In this document: piece by piece, positions 51,636 through 60,414 of the stretch | Position numbering within the stretch: the first letter of the stretch is position 1 | How the letters are laid out: the number at the start of each line of letters is the position of its first letter | NCBI RefSeq assembly: GCF_010993705.1 | Contig: NZ_WOFO01000003.1 | Coordinates: forward strand, 186,001 to 250,000 | Reading direction: 5' to 3' | From: Cyclobacterium sp. SYSU L10401 | GTDB taxonomy: Bacteria > Bacteroidota > Bacteroidia > Cytophagales > Cyclobacteriaceae | Length of the DNA: 64,000 nucleotides | Position numbers and translations under genes: made by a program | The notes under the pieces: generated by a model | Databases searched by the model: none | Told to the model about the DNA's origin: nothing | Seen by the model: the letters and a program-made list of their open reading frames with translations, nothing else

Positions 51636-51653
51636 TGACAACCAAAAATAGCT

Positions 51654-51875
51654 ATGCAAACATTTGTAGCCCTAATCATATTTACCATCAGTTACGGACT
51701 ACTTTTTCTTTCAATGTTTCCGGTGCGGCAGCTTAAAAAATTGAATCAGTTCACCCATTCCGCAAAGAAAGCCATCTACAAACAATATGATTTGACATGG
51801 CCCTATTTTATATCTTTTTTGGGGGGATATATTGTTGCCTCCGTCATGGTTTATCTGATTCAGGATTCCATCTAG
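51654..51875 (+). CDS. small two-helix membrane protein
   Basis: 73 residues with two membrane helices, FVALIIFTISYGLLFLSMFP (about 3-22) and PYFISFLGGYIVASVMVYLI (about 49-69), joined by a basic loop (QLKKLNQFTHSAKKAIYKQYD). No family recognised. A good promoter precedes it, which supports expression. It converges on argH with a 9-bp gap. Confidence 0.6.
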   Translation: MQTFVALIIFTISYGLLFLSMFPVRQLKKLNQFTHSAKKAIYKQYDLTWPYFISFLGGYIVASVMVYLIQDSI

Positions 51876-51884
51876 GCCTTTTGA

Positions 51885-53210
51885 TCAGGCCCATAATTCC
51901 TTTTCTGCCTGAAGGGCTTTTGAGAAGTCAATGCCTGATGCCTGCATCTTTTGTTTGATTTCCTCCAGGCAAAGGTTTCCTATACTCCCTTCATGGGTAT
52001 GCCTTACTTGGGTGCCCGGAGTAAAGTTGTTTTTCTCAATGTCCATCCCTACTTTTTTATAGGCGTCCCGGAAAGGCAGCCCTTCCAGCACAAGTCGGTT
52101 CACTTCTTCAACGCTGAACAAATAGGCATAAAAATCATCATCCAGCAGGTTTTTTCTGACGCTTATGTTTTCCAACATCAATTGTGCGATTTTCAGGCTG
52201 TCATTCAACTGCTCAAATGCTGGAAAAATGGTTTCTTTTAGCAGCTGCAGGTCCCTGTGGTAACCTGTGCTCAGATTGGTCAAAAGCATCATGATGCTTT
52301 GTGGATAACCTTGAATCTGATTGGTTTTAGCACGGATCAATTCAAAAACATCCGGATTTTTTTTGTGGGGCATGATGCTTGAACCTGTGGTCAGTTCGTC
52401 CGGAAAGTGGATGAAGCCAAAATGCTGGTTCATGTACATGATGGCATCTGTGGCCAGGCGATTCAAGGTGCCTGCAGTACCAGCCAGGGCAAAGGACAAG
52501 AATTTTTCAGCTTTTCCCCTGCTATTCTGTGCGTTGATCACATTGTGGTGCATGTCGGCAAAACCCAACAAGGTTGTGGTCATTTTCCTGTCTAATGGAA
52601 AGGAGGAACCATATCCCGCAGCAGATCCCAAGGGATTTCGGTTGACCAAGGCATAGGCAGATTGCCAGAGTAACATGTCCTCAGCCAAGCCCTCTGCCAG
52701 GGAGCCAAACCAAAGCCCAAAAGATGAGGGCATGGCCAATTGGGTGTGGGTATAGCCCGGCATCAGATCATCCTTGTGTTTTTCCGCCAGCTTAAGTAAC
52801 AAATTAAATAGTTCATCGATTTCTGCAACGGTTTCACGAATGGCCTGCCTGTAGTAAAGTTTGAGGTCCACCAAAACCTGATCATTTCTGGACCTTCCGC
52901 TGTGAAGTTTCTTACCCACATCTCCATAACGCTCGGTAAGTAAAAACTCTACCTGTGAGTGTACATCTTCCACACCCGGTGCAATGGCAAATTTTCCATT
53001 CTGTACTTCCTCCCGGATTTCTTTCAGGCCCTTTTTAAGCACCTGTAGTTCATCCGCTGTCAAAAGTCTAATGGATGCCAACATACTGGCATGAGCCATG
53101 GAACCGCTTAAATCAAAGGGAGCCAACAGTAGGTCAAACTCCGGATCGCGGCCAATGGTAAAAGTTTCAACTTCTTTTTTACTGGTTTTGTCTTTTTGCC
53201 AAAGTTTCAT
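51885..53210 (-). CDS. argH: argininosuccinate lyase
   Basis: A 441-residue enzyme of the fumarase/aspartase superfamily that splits argininosuccinate to arginine and fumarate, the last step of arginine synthesis. Visible motifs are EDVHSQVEFLLTERYGDVGKKLHSGRSRNDQ, MPGYTHTQLAMPSS, and the superfamily signature GSSIMPHKKNPD with the catalytic Ser in the mobile loop. It is the last gene of the arg operon and its ATG overlaps the argE stop by four bases. The N-terminal KLWQKDKTSKKEVETFTIGRDPEFD is normal for ArgH. Confidence 0.95.
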   Translation of the reverse strand: MKLWQKDKTSKKEVETFTIGRDPEFDLLLAPFDLSGSMAHASMLASIRLLTADELQVLKKGLKEIREEVQNGKFAIAPGVEDVHSQVEFLLTERYGDVGKKLHSGRSRNDQVLVDLKLYYRQAIRETVAEIDELFNLLLKLAEKHKDDLMPGYTHTQLAMPSSFGLWFGSLAEGLAEDMLLWQSAYALVNRNPLGSAAGYGSSFPLDRKMTTTLLGFADMHHNVINAQNSRGKAEKFLSFALAGTAGTLNRLATDAIMYMNQHFGFIHFPDELTTGSSIMPHKKNPDVFELIRAKTNQIQGYPQSIMMLLTNLSTGYHRDLQLLKETIFPAFEQLNDSLKIAQLMLENISVRKNLLDDDFYAYLFSVEEVNRLVLEGLPFRDAYKKVGMDIEKNNFTPGTQVRHTHEGSIGNLCLEEIKQKMQASGIDFSKALQAEKELWA

Positions 53211-54292
53211 TTTATCGGTTGTTTTAATAGAGAAAAATAGGTTTCCAGCAGGCGGATGTACCTGGATATGCCCAGGTTTATTTCTTCCACATATATAAAT
53301 TCATCGGGACTGTGTGATCGGGCAGAGTCTCCCGGACCGATTTTTACGGAAGGGTAAGGGATCAGGGCCTGATCAGATAAGGTTGGGCTACCAAAAGTTT
53401 CCATTTGCAGGCTTTTTGCTGCCTGAACCAGGGGGTGGTTTTCAGGTATATGGGAAGAATTCAGCCGCAGCGAACGGGGCTTGAGTTCAGCTTTCAAATT
53501 TTGCTGTAATTCTTCCAGTGCCTCTTCCAGCTTATAGGCATCCGTTACCCGGACATCCAGGGTATAGCTGCATAAGTCCGGTACTACATTGTGCTGGCTT
53601 CCTGCCTGAATAATGGTAGCGGTTACCTTGTTTGGCCCAAGAAAAGGAGAGGACTTTTTAAATTGGAAGTCCCTAATGGCGATTAAATCATCCAATGCCT
53701 CATAAATGGCATTGATGCCTTCTTCTCTGGCAGCATGACCTGCTTTGCCCTTTACCAGAGCATCTATCACCATCAGGCCTTTTTCCGCCACAGCCATTTT
53801 CATTTGCGTAGGCTCCCCCACGATGGCACAGGCCAGTTCGGGTAATTCAGGAATCATGGATTCCATGCCCCCCTTACCGCTGATTTCCTCCTCTGCAGAC
53901 GCCAGAAATAGGAGGTTGACAGGCAAGTCTTTCCCACAGAAATTAAGAAAGGTAGCCAGCAAACTTACCAGACAGCCCCCGGCATCATTGGATCCCAAGC
54001 CAAACAATTTACCATTTGCTTCTATGGGCTGAAAGGGGTCCAAGGTATAACCCTGATTGGGTTTTACTGTATCATGATGAGAATTAAGCATGATTACAGG
54101 TAAGTTAGGGTCAAATTCCTTGTGATAGGCCCAGATATTATTTCCTTTCCGATGGGTGAATATTGCCTTTTGTTTAAAATAAGCCTGAATTATATCCGCC
54201 GTCTTATCTTCGGATTTACTCAATGATGGTGTCCGGATCAGGTCTTTCAGTAATTGTATTGCTTCTTTTTTTAAATGTTCCAGGTTTTCCAA
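53207..54292 (-). CDS. argE: M20 deacylase, ArgE/succinylornithine-type
   Basis: A 361-residue zinc metallopeptidase-like deacylase. Metal-site motifs are VIMLNSHHDTVKPN (His and Asp), GLGSNDAGGCLVSLLA, FLASAEEEISGKGG (catalytic Glu pair), AIVGEPT and, near the end, PGDSARSHSPDEFI (His). Placed in an arginine operon it should remove the acyl group from N-acyl-citrulline or N-acyl-ornithine; with a succinylornithine-type carbamoyltransferase next door, N-succinylcitrulline is the likely substrate (inference). Overlaps argH by four bases. Confidence 0.87.
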   Translation of the reverse strand: MENLEHLKKEAIQLLKDLIRTPSLSKSEDKTADIIQAYFKQKAIFTHRKGNNIWAYHKEFDPNLPVIMLNSHHDTVKPNQGYTLDPFQPIEANGKLFGLGSNDAGGCLVSLLATFLNFCGKDLPVNLLFLASAEEEISGKGGMESMIPELPELACAIVGEPTQMKMAVAEKGLMVIDALVKGKAGHAAREEGINAIYEALDDLIAIRDFQFKKSSPFLGPNKVTATIIQAGSQHNVVPDLCSYTLDVRVTDAYKLEEALEELQQNLKAELKPRSLRLNSSHIPENHPLVQAAKSLQMETFGSPTLSDQALIPYPSVKIGPGDSARSHSPDEFIYVEEINLGISRYIRLLETYFSLLKQPIK

Positions 54293-54323
54293 GACAGTAG
54301 GGGCTTTAAAGCGGATGGATCAA

Positions 54324-55124
54324 TTAATACAAGTCGTACTTAAGGGACTCAATGATGGTGCCCGCATTTTTTCCTCTTGATGCCAAAAGTAAGTTTTCCG
54401 GCAAACCCATCCAAACATGGTTTACCCCTTTGTTGATGGCATTAAAGGCATTTTCTAATTTGGGAATCATCCCCGAATGTATGATTTTATCCTTTATCAA
54501 TTCCTTATAAATGTCTTCGTTGATCAAGGGAATAAGCGAGGATTCATTGTCTGCATCCATGAGTACTCCAGTCTTGTCAAAACAAAAATAGAGTTTTACC
54601 CGATGCATTTTTGCCAGAGCAGTGGCAATTTCAGAGGCGATGGTATCCGCATTCGTATTGAGCAATTGGCCCTTTCTATCATGCGTGATGGCGCAAAAAA
54701 CAGGGGCAATATTTTGTTTCAACAGGGATTCCAATAGCCCTGTATTGACGCTTTCTACATCTCCAACAAAGCCAAAATCCACTTCCTTTGCAGGCCTTTT
54801 GACGGATTTGATGGCATTGCCATCCGCCCCTGTGAGGCCGATGGCATTCTGACCATAAGCTTGTAAACTGGCTACCAGGTTTTTATTGATCAGGCCGGCA
54901 TAAACCATGGTCACCACATCAAGGGTTTCCTTGTCCGTGATCCTTCTACCCTGGTGCATTTTGGGTTCTATACCCAGAGATTTACCTATTCTGCTCGCCA
55001 TCACGCCTCCACCGTGAACGAGTATTTTGGTTCCGGGAAACTTGGCGAATAGTTTAAGAAAATGGATGGATTTATCAGGATGATCTATGACATTACCTCC
55101 TATTTTGATTACACTAATGTCCAT
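54324..55124 (-). CDS. argB: N-acylglutamate kinase
   Basis: A 266-residue amino-acid kinase. The phosphate-binding lysine and glycines are in VIKIGGNVIDHP and LVHGGGVMASRIGKSLG; DVVTMVYAGLINKNLVASL, GLTGADGNAIKS, VFCAITHDRKGQLLNTNADTIA and GMIPKLENAFNAINKGV are ArgB hallmarks. It phosphorylates the gamma-carboxyl of N-acetyl- or, by context, N-succinylglutamate. It lies between argF' (14 bp after that stop) and argE. Confidence 0.93.
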   Translation of the reverse strand: MDISVIKIGGNVIDHPDKSIHFLKLFAKFPGTKILVHGGGVMASRIGKSLGIEPKMHQGRRITDKETLDVVTMVYAGLINKNLVASLQAYGQNAIGLTGADGNAIKSVKRPAKEVDFGFVGDVESVNTGLLESLLKQNIAPVFCAITHDRKGQLLNTNADTIASEIATALAKMHRVKLYFCFDKTGVLMDADNESSLIPLINEDIYKELIKDKIIHSGMIPKLENAFNAINKGVNHVWMGLPENLLLASRGKNAGTIIESLKYDLY

Positions 55125-55138
55125 TGGTTCAAGCGGTT

Positions 55139-56080
55139 TTAAATCATACTGTCTATGACAGCTTGTGCTGCAAAAATCCTGTTTTTTGCCTGGGTTTGGA
55201 CCAGACTTCGTTTTCCATCCAACATTTCATCACTGAGTTCCAGGTTTCTTCTTACCGGAAGGCAATGCATTATTTTCGCCTTTTGGTTATTGCCAAGTTT
55301 GCTTTCTTTTAATAACCAGTTTTCGTCTACTTTTAGGATTTTTCCGTAGGGGTTAAAGGCACTCCAGTTTTTGACATACACAAAATCAGCATCATGCAGG
55401 GCCTTTTGCTGATCGTATTCTATCGTTGCTCCTTTGGTAAATTGTTCATCCAATTCATAGCCGACAGGGTGTGTAATGGTGAGTTCATGCCCACAACCCA
55501 AGGCCCATTCGGAAAATGAATTGGCCACTGCATGGGGGATAGACTTGATGTGGGGAGCCCAGGTCAAAACCACTTTAGGCTTTCTTTTTTCCTGAAAGCT
55601 TTCCCTGATAGTAACCATATCTGCCAGACTTTGTAAAGGATGCCTAATGGCACTTTCCAGACTGATCACAGGAATCCCTGCATATTTGATAAACTGGTTG
55701 ATAATGAAGTCTTCAGTATCTTCCTGTTTGTTAGTCAGAGAAGGAAAGGCCCGGATGGCCAACATGTCAAAATATCCTCCCAAAACCGCCGCTGCATCCT
55801 TGATGTGTTCTACCTTGTTTTTATTCATCAGTACACCATCCTGCATTTCAAGGGCCCAGGTCTCCTTGTCCATATTCAATACAAAACTTTCCACCCCAAG
55901 GTTAGAGGCTGCCAGCTGGGTGCTTACCCGGGTGCGCAAACTTGGGTTTAAAAAAATCAATCCAAGGCGCTTGCCTTGCCCTTTTTCTTTATTTTTTAGG
56001 GGATTGACCTTAAAGTTCAGGGCTTTTTCGATCAATGATTCTGCTATGGTGTTGTTTTCAAATTGGGTAAATCTCTTCAT
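55139..56080 (-). CDS. argF': N-succinylornithine/N-acetylornithine carbamoyltransferase
   Basis: A 313-residue transcarbamylase. The carbamoyl-phosphate loop is FLNPSLRTRVSTQ, and IRHPLQSLADM and the MHCLPVRRNLE segment match the Bacteroides fragilis succinylornithine enzyme. Residue 90, which separates acetyl- (Glu) from succinyl-ornithine (Pro) specificity in this group, is Val in NKVEHIKDA; published substitutions of that position by small or apolar residues favour succinylornithine, as I recall. So the substrate is probably N-succinylornithine, giving N-succinylcitrulline. Encoded between argD and argB. Confidence 0.9.
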   Translation of the reverse strand: MKRFTQFENNTIAESLIEKALNFKVNPLKNKEKGQGKRLGLIFLNPSLRTRVSTQLAASNLGVESFVLNMDKETWALEMQDGVLMNKNKVEHIKDAAAVLGGYFDMLAIRAFPSLTNKQEDTEDFIINQFIKYAGIPVISLESAIRHPLQSLADMVTIRESFQEKRKPKVVLTWAPHIKSIPHAVANSFSEWALGCGHELTITHPVGYELDEQFTKGATIEYDQQKALHDADFVYVKNWSAFNPYGKILKVDENWLLKESKLGNNQKAKIMHCLPVRRNLELSDEMLDGKRSLVQTQAKNRIFAAQAVIDSMI

Positions 56081-56082
56081 TT

Positions 56083-57234
56083 TTATTGAATGGTCTCTCG
56101 CTGGTTGATGGTTATTTCCAGACTATTGATAAATGATTGTAAATCTTTTTGCTGAATACCAAGGGGGGGAAGCAACCGGATGGTATGCTTACCTGCTGCG
56201 CTTCCTGTAAAAATGCGGTGCTTATTGATTAACTCCGTGCGGTAACCTGCAGCGTCGTGCTTCAAATCAAGTCCAATCATTAACCCTTTTCCCCTTACCT
56301 GGGTGATCTCGGGAATGGTATGGTTTAAAGCTTCCATTAAAAAGGCACCCTGAAGGGCAGCATTTTCCATCAGCTTTTCTGACTCAATGATTTCCAATAC
56401 TGCCAATCCTGCCGCACAAGCCAGTTGATTCCCCCCAAAAGTTGTTCCCAACATCCCATAGTGGGCTTGAATATCCGGACGAATCAATACGCCACCTATG
56501 GGGAAACCGTTCCCCATTCCCTTAGCGGTAGTGATCAGATCCGGCTCAAGGCCATCCGTCCACTGGTGAGCAAAGAACCTGCCTGTTCTGCCGTATCCTG
56601 CTTGCACCTCATCTAAAATAAATTTGGCACCATGTTGTCTGGCCAATACGGCTAACCCTGTTAAAAACTCCGGTGAGGCTACCTGTATTCCGTTTACGCC
56701 TTGGATGGGTTCAATGATGATGGCGGCAATAGCTTTGGTTTTCAAAATTTTTTCAACGCCCTCCAAATCCTCAAATTCTCCAAAATATACCTGGTGGCCG
56801 GTATTAAAAGGGGCGATAATTTTGGGATTGTCCGTAATGGCAACGGCTCCGGAAGTCCTGCCATGAAAAGCTCCCTTAAATGCAATTACACCTGGCTTTC
56901 CCGTTGCAAAAGAGGCCAGTTTAAGGGCATTCTCATTGGCTTCAGCACCTGAATTACACAAAAAAAGCTGGTAGTCCGGTAACCCGGATACTTGACCCAA
57001 TTTTTCGGCAAGGGCATTTTGTATCGGGATTTTAACAGCATTGGAATAGAAAGCCATTTTTTCCAGTTGCTCATTGATCCGGGCGACAAAGTGGGGGTGA
57101 CTATGTCCTATGGAAATCACAGCATGACCGCCATACAAGTCCAGGTATCGCCTGCCTTCCTGGTCCCAAATATAGACACCTTTGGCCCTTTCGGGCGTCA
57201 CATTCATTAATGGATAGACATCAAATAATTGCAT
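56083..57234 (-). CDS. argD: N-acylornithine aminotransferase
   Basis: A 383-residue class III PLP aminotransferase. LYGGHAVISIGHSHP, LCNSGAEANENALKLA, FKGAFHGRTSGA, ILDEVQAGYGRTG and LITTAKGMGNGFPIGG (PLP Lys in the TAKG segment) are all present, followed by GTTFGGNQLACAAG. It makes N-acylornithine from N-acylglutamate semialdehyde and glutamate. Located 66 bp after argC and 2 bp before argF'. Confidence 0.93.
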   Translation of the reverse strand: MQLFDVYPLMNVTPERAKGVYIWDQEGRRYLDLYGGHAVISIGHSHPHFVARINEQLEKMAFYSNAVKIPIQNALAEKLGQVSGLPDYQLFLCNSGAEANENALKLASFATGKPGVIAFKGAFHGRTSGAVAITDNPKIIAPFNTGHQVYFGEFEDLEGVEKILKTKAIAAIIIEPIQGVNGIQVASPEFLTGLAVLARQHGAKFILDEVQAGYGRTGRFFAHQWTDGLEPDLITTAKGMGNGFPIGGVLIRPDIQAHYGMLGTTFGGNQLACAAGLAVLEIIESEKLMENAALQGAFLMEALNHTIPEITQVRGKGLMIGLDLKHDAAGYRTELINKHRIFTGSAAGKHTIRLLPPLGIQQKDLQSFINSLEITINQRETIQ

Positions 57235-57300
57235 TGCTTGTACTTATGATTCAGGGTAGGATTGACACCGTACCGATTGAGACAAGAGATAAATAAATCA

Positions 57301-58269
57301 TTAAAAGACAGTACTTTTTAATCGCAAACCCATTTTTTCATCCAGTCCAAATGCAAGGTTCATGTTTTGTACAGCCTGCCCTGAAGCTCCCTTCAATAAG
57401 TTATCGATTGCGGTATAGACCACCAGCTGACCTGCTTCTTTTTTAAGGTGGACCAAACATTTGTTTGTATTGACTACCTGCTTGAGGTCGATATCATTTT
57501 TGCTGACATAGGTAAAGGCAGCATACCGATAAAAATCCTGATATCCCTGATAAGCCTCTTCCAGCGAGCCATCAAAAGGAAAATAGGCAGTAATCCAGAT
57601 TCCTCTTGTAAAATTGCCCCTATAGGGTACAAACAGCACCTGCTGATCAAAACCGCTATGCAATTTACCAAAGGTCTGATTGATTTCTTTCAAGTGCTGG
57701 TGCGTAAATAATTTATAAACCGAAACGTTTTGGTTTCTATGACTGAAATGGGTGGTTGGACTTAGGCTTTTTCCTGCTCCGGTACTGCCTGTAATACCCG
57801 AAACATGCAGCGCATTGCTTACCCAGCCTTGCTGTACGGAAGGTGCCAATGCCAGCTGTATACAGGTGGCAAAGCATCCGGGGTTGGCTATTTTTACTGC
57901 TTGCTGTATCAGCTGCTTATTGGTTTCCGGCAGACCGTAAATAAACCCATTTGACTCATCCCTGAAGTCGGTACTCAGGTCAATGATCACCGTTTCTTCG
58001 GCAAAGGAATGCTTTTGCAGAAATGGTTTTGCTTGTCCATGGGGCAGGCAAAGAAATACCAGGTCCAGGTTTGCACTGTCTATTTGATCCGTAAAAACCA
58101 AAGATGCGTCACCGATCAGGTCGGGATGGACGTCCTCCAATTTTTTTCCATTTTGACTGTTACTGTGAATCCAGACAAGGTCTACCTGGGGATGATGCAC
58201 CAGGAGCCGCACCAATTCACCACCTGTATACCCGGCAGCTCCTACGATTCCTGTTTTAATGGTCTTCAT
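57301..58269 (-). CDS. argC: N-acyl-gamma-glutamyl-phosphate reductase
   Basis: A 322-residue dehydrogenase with the Rossmann motif GIVGAAGYTGGELVRLL, the catalytic Cys in ANPGCFATCIQLAL, GITGSTGAGKSLSPTTHFSHR, and a C-terminal KGASGQAVQNMNLAFG. It reduces acylglutamyl phosphate to the semialdehyde with NADPH. The start overlaps the end of argG by 14 bp, so translation is coupled. Confidence 0.94.
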   Translation of the reverse strand: MKTIKTGIVGAAGYTGGELVRLLVHHPQVDLVWIHSNSQNGKKLEDVHPDLIGDASLVFTDQIDSANLDLVFLCLPHGQAKPFLQKHSFAEETVIIDLSTDFRDESNGFIYGLPETNKQLIQQAVKIANPGCFATCIQLALAPSVQQGWVSNALHVSGITGSTGAGKSLSPTTHFSHRNQNVSVYKLFTHQHLKEINQTFGKLHSGFDQQVLFVPYRGNFTRGIWITAYFPFDGSLEEAYQGYQDFYRYAAFTYVSKNDIDLKQVVNTNKCLVHLKKEAGQLVVYTAIDNLLKGASGQAVQNMNLAFGLDEKMGLRLKSTVF

Positions 58270-59461
58270 GTTCCAGACTTTGGTTTACTTGATGAAAAAT
58301 CGCTGTTTGGTTGCCAAATATTTTGGTAAATCCTTTGACATCCTCAGCAGTATAACCTTTATTCATCTCTCCATAACTACCGAATTTGGAGGACATGAGA
58401 TCGTGTTCGGATTTGATCCCGATCATGCTGAAGCGGTAGGGGTGCAATTGAACCTTAACTTCTCCACTGACGTAATTTTGGGTACTTGCCATGAATGCTT
58501 CCAGGTTTCGCATGACCGGATCCAGGTAATGACCTTCATGCAGGTGATTGCCATAAAATTCTGCCATCTGGTTTTTCCAGTAACTTTGCCATTTGGTAAG
58601 TATGTGTTTTTCCAGCAGCTGATGGGCTTTGATGATGAGCATGGGTGCGGCCGCTTCAAAGCCTACTCTTCCTTTTATACCGATAATGGTGTCTCCTACG
58701 TGTATGTCCCTGCCTATTCCAAAAGGGGCAGCGATTTCCTGCACCTTCAAAATGGCTTCCACAGGATGGCTGAATACCTGTCCATTCACCTGCGTTATTT
58801 CTCCCTTTTCAAACCCTATGTTGATGACCTCTGGTTTCGTCTTACTAACTTGTGTGGGGTAAGCTTCTTCTGGCAAAGCCTGGTCCGAAGTAAGGGTTTC
58901 CCTGCCTCCCACAGAAGTTCCCCAAATACCCTTATTGATTGAATAGGCTGCTTTTTCAAAATTCATGCTCACTCCATGCTTCTTCAGGAAGTTAATTTCT
59001 TCCTCCCTGCTGAGTTTAAGGTCCCTGATTGGCGTAATAATCTCTATGCCCGGAAGGATGGTTTGAAAAATCATATCAAACCGAACTTGATCATTACCAG
59101 CTCCTGTACTTCCATGTGCCAGGCAGCTGGCACCTATACTTTTTGCATGTTCGGCCAGGGCTTTTGCCTGTAAAATCCTTTCAGCACTTACCGAAAGGGG
59201 ATAGGTTTGGTTTTTCAATACATTGCCAAAAACCAAAAACTTAATCACTTCATTGTAGTAGGTTTTAGTAACATCCAAAACCTTAAAGGAAGCAACCCCC
59301 AACTTTTCGGCCCTCGCCCCGATATTTTTTAATTCTTCCTTCTCAAACCCTCCGGTGTTGACCAAAACAGCGTGGACTTCATATCCTTTCTCCTTACTTA
59401 AATGGATGGCACAAAATGTGGTATCCAAACCTCCGCTGTATGCTAATACTACTTTTTTCAT
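58256..59461 (-). CDS. argG: argininosuccinate synthase
   Basis: A 401-residue ATP-dependent synthetase joining citrulline and aspartate. The N-terminal PP-loop is LAYSGGLDTTFCAIHL. CLAHGSTGAGNDQVRFD and GIWGTSVGGRETLT follow, as expected in ArgG, although the latter has TSVGGRE where many have SIEG(R/A)E. Its ATG is embedded in the terminal TTTCAT of a repeat element. The gene is second in the arg operon, separated by that repeat from the GNAT gene. Confidence 0.93.
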   Translation of the reverse strand: MKKVVLAYSGGLDTTFCAIHLSKEKGYEVHAVLVNTGGFEKEELKNIGARAEKLGVASFKVLDVTKTYYNEVIKFLVFGNVLKNQTYPLSVSAERILQAKALAEHAKSIGASCLAHGSTGAGNDQVRFDMIFQTILPGIEIITPIRDLKLSREEEINFLKKHGVSMNFEKAAYSINKGIWGTSVGGRETLTSDQALPEEAYPTQVSKTKPEVINIGFEKGEITQVNGQVFSHPVEAILKVQEIAAPFGIGRDIHVGDTIIGIKGRVGFEAAAPMLIIKAHQLLEKHILTKWQSYWKNQMAEFYGNHLHEGHYLDPVMRNLEAFMASTQNYVSGEVKVQLHPYRFSMIGIKSEHDLMSSKFGSYGEMNKGYTAEDVKGFTKIFGNQTAIFHQVNQSLEHEDH

Positions 59462-59556
59462 CTGTTTATAATTTGTCTTTAAGCGGTCAGATGGAATCTT
59501 TGACGATTAAAATAATCATTGCCCTGTGTGTTTAATGATGATTTTAATCGTGTCGA
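59456..59556. repeat. palindromic intergenic repeat, copy F (divergent core)
   Basis: Shares the ends of copies A-D (TTTCATCTGTTTATAATTTG, AAGCGGTCAGATGGAATC, and GATTTCAT at 59555-59562) but has a different core: ACGATTAAAATAATCATT (59503-59520) pairs 17 of 18 with AATGATGATTTTAATCGT (59534-59551) around a 13-nt loop. Stem pairing is kept while the sequence changed. Confidence 0.82.
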
Positions 59557-59610
59557 TTTCATGTGATAGATTACCGATTTACTATATGGTTGATAAAAAC
59601 CAGTGATTGG

Positions 59611-60312
59611 TTAAGATGACTGGTTTACTTTTTCTTTAACTTTTGCCAGGGCATTTCTTTTTCCTTTGGCAATATTAAGAAACATGGCCCGTTTGATCTT
59701 GATTAAACGCTCAAAAAGGCTGAGATTCTTATTGAATTCTGCTGAAAGTTTCTTTTGTTCGGCTTTTTTTACGCTTTTGGGCTCATAAAGCATGGCTGTG
59801 CAAAGGCAATTGGATCGGTTTTTACTCATCAGAATGGGATAATTTACACAGCTTTGACAACCTTTCCAGAAATCGTCATCTGTGGTTAGGTCAGAGTAGC
59901 TTACAGGATAATAGCCAAGTTCTGAATTGATCTTCATCACTGCAGCACCCGTGGTAAGGCCAAAAATTTTAGCATCGGGGTATTTTTTGCGGCTTAATCT
60001 GAATACTTCCCTTTTTATTTCTCTGGCCAGGCCATGTTTTCTGAATTCCGGTGATACAATTAAACCTGAGTTGGCCACAAATTTTCCATGCCCCCAGGCC
60101 TCAATGTAGCAGAAGCCGGCCCATTGACCGGAAGAAGAAAGGGCGATAACCGCCTTTCCTTCTTTCATTTTGGTTTTGATATACTCAGGTGACCGTTTGG
60201 CTATTCCCGTACCCCTTGCCTGCGCTGAACGTTCCATTTCTTCAGTAATCGTTTCAGCATAATGGCAATGTTCTTCGCCGGCGGGTTTAATGATAAATTT
60301 TTGATTGGCCAT
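59611..60312 (-). CDS. GNAT N-acyltransferase, probable acylglutamate synthase, with Cys cluster
   Basis: A 233-residue GNAT-fold enzyme. The acyl-CoA binding signature is VSPEFRKHGLAREIKREVF (RxxGxA at 91-96) and the preceding strand GLIV. An insertion around residues 150-173 holds Cys152, Cys155, Cys169 and Cys171 (CxxC-x13-CxC), suggesting a zinc site not usual in GNAT enzymes. It heads the arginine operon, which otherwise lacks a gene for the first step, so N-acetyl- or N-succinylglutamate synthesis is the likely role (inference). The last ~50 residues are basic and helical. A TTGTTG/CAACAA palindrome lies 25-43 bp upstream. Confidence 0.75.
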   Translation of the reverse strand: MANQKFIIKPAGEEHCHYAETITEEMERSAQARGTGIAKRSPEYIKTKMKEGKAVIALSSSGQWAGFCYIEAWGHGKFVANSGLIVSPEFRKHGLAREIKREVFRLSRKKYPDAKIFGLTTGAAVMKINSELGYYPVSYSDLTTDDDFWKGCQSCVNYPILMSKNRSNCLCTAMLYEPKSVKKAEQKKLSAEFNKNLSLFERLIKIKRAMFLNIAKGKRNALAKVKEKVNQSS

Positions 60313-60336
60313 TGTATCATTGATTTAGGCTTATAG

Positions 60337-60355
60337 TTGTTGGTTCAATCAACAA
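60337..60355. promoter_or_regulatory. operator-like palindrome upstream of the arg operon
   Basis: TTGTTG (60337-60342) and CAACAA (60350-60355) with a 7-nt spacer, 25-43 bp before the GNAT start. The position suits an arginine-responsive repressor, but the motif does not match a consensus I know. It could also be the first hairpin of the structured region that follows. Confidence 0.35.
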
Positions 60356-60414
60356 ATTAGTGATAAGCCCTGAGAAAGATGGTTTGAATGATTGATGAAA
60401 TACTGTCGAAATAC

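Noticed and set aside
40574-60312. Antiphage defence island containing the Lhr-type helicase
   Set aside because: The helicase is coupled to a repair ligase and flanked by housekeeping and transport genes; no nuclease, toxin or other defence gene is nearby.
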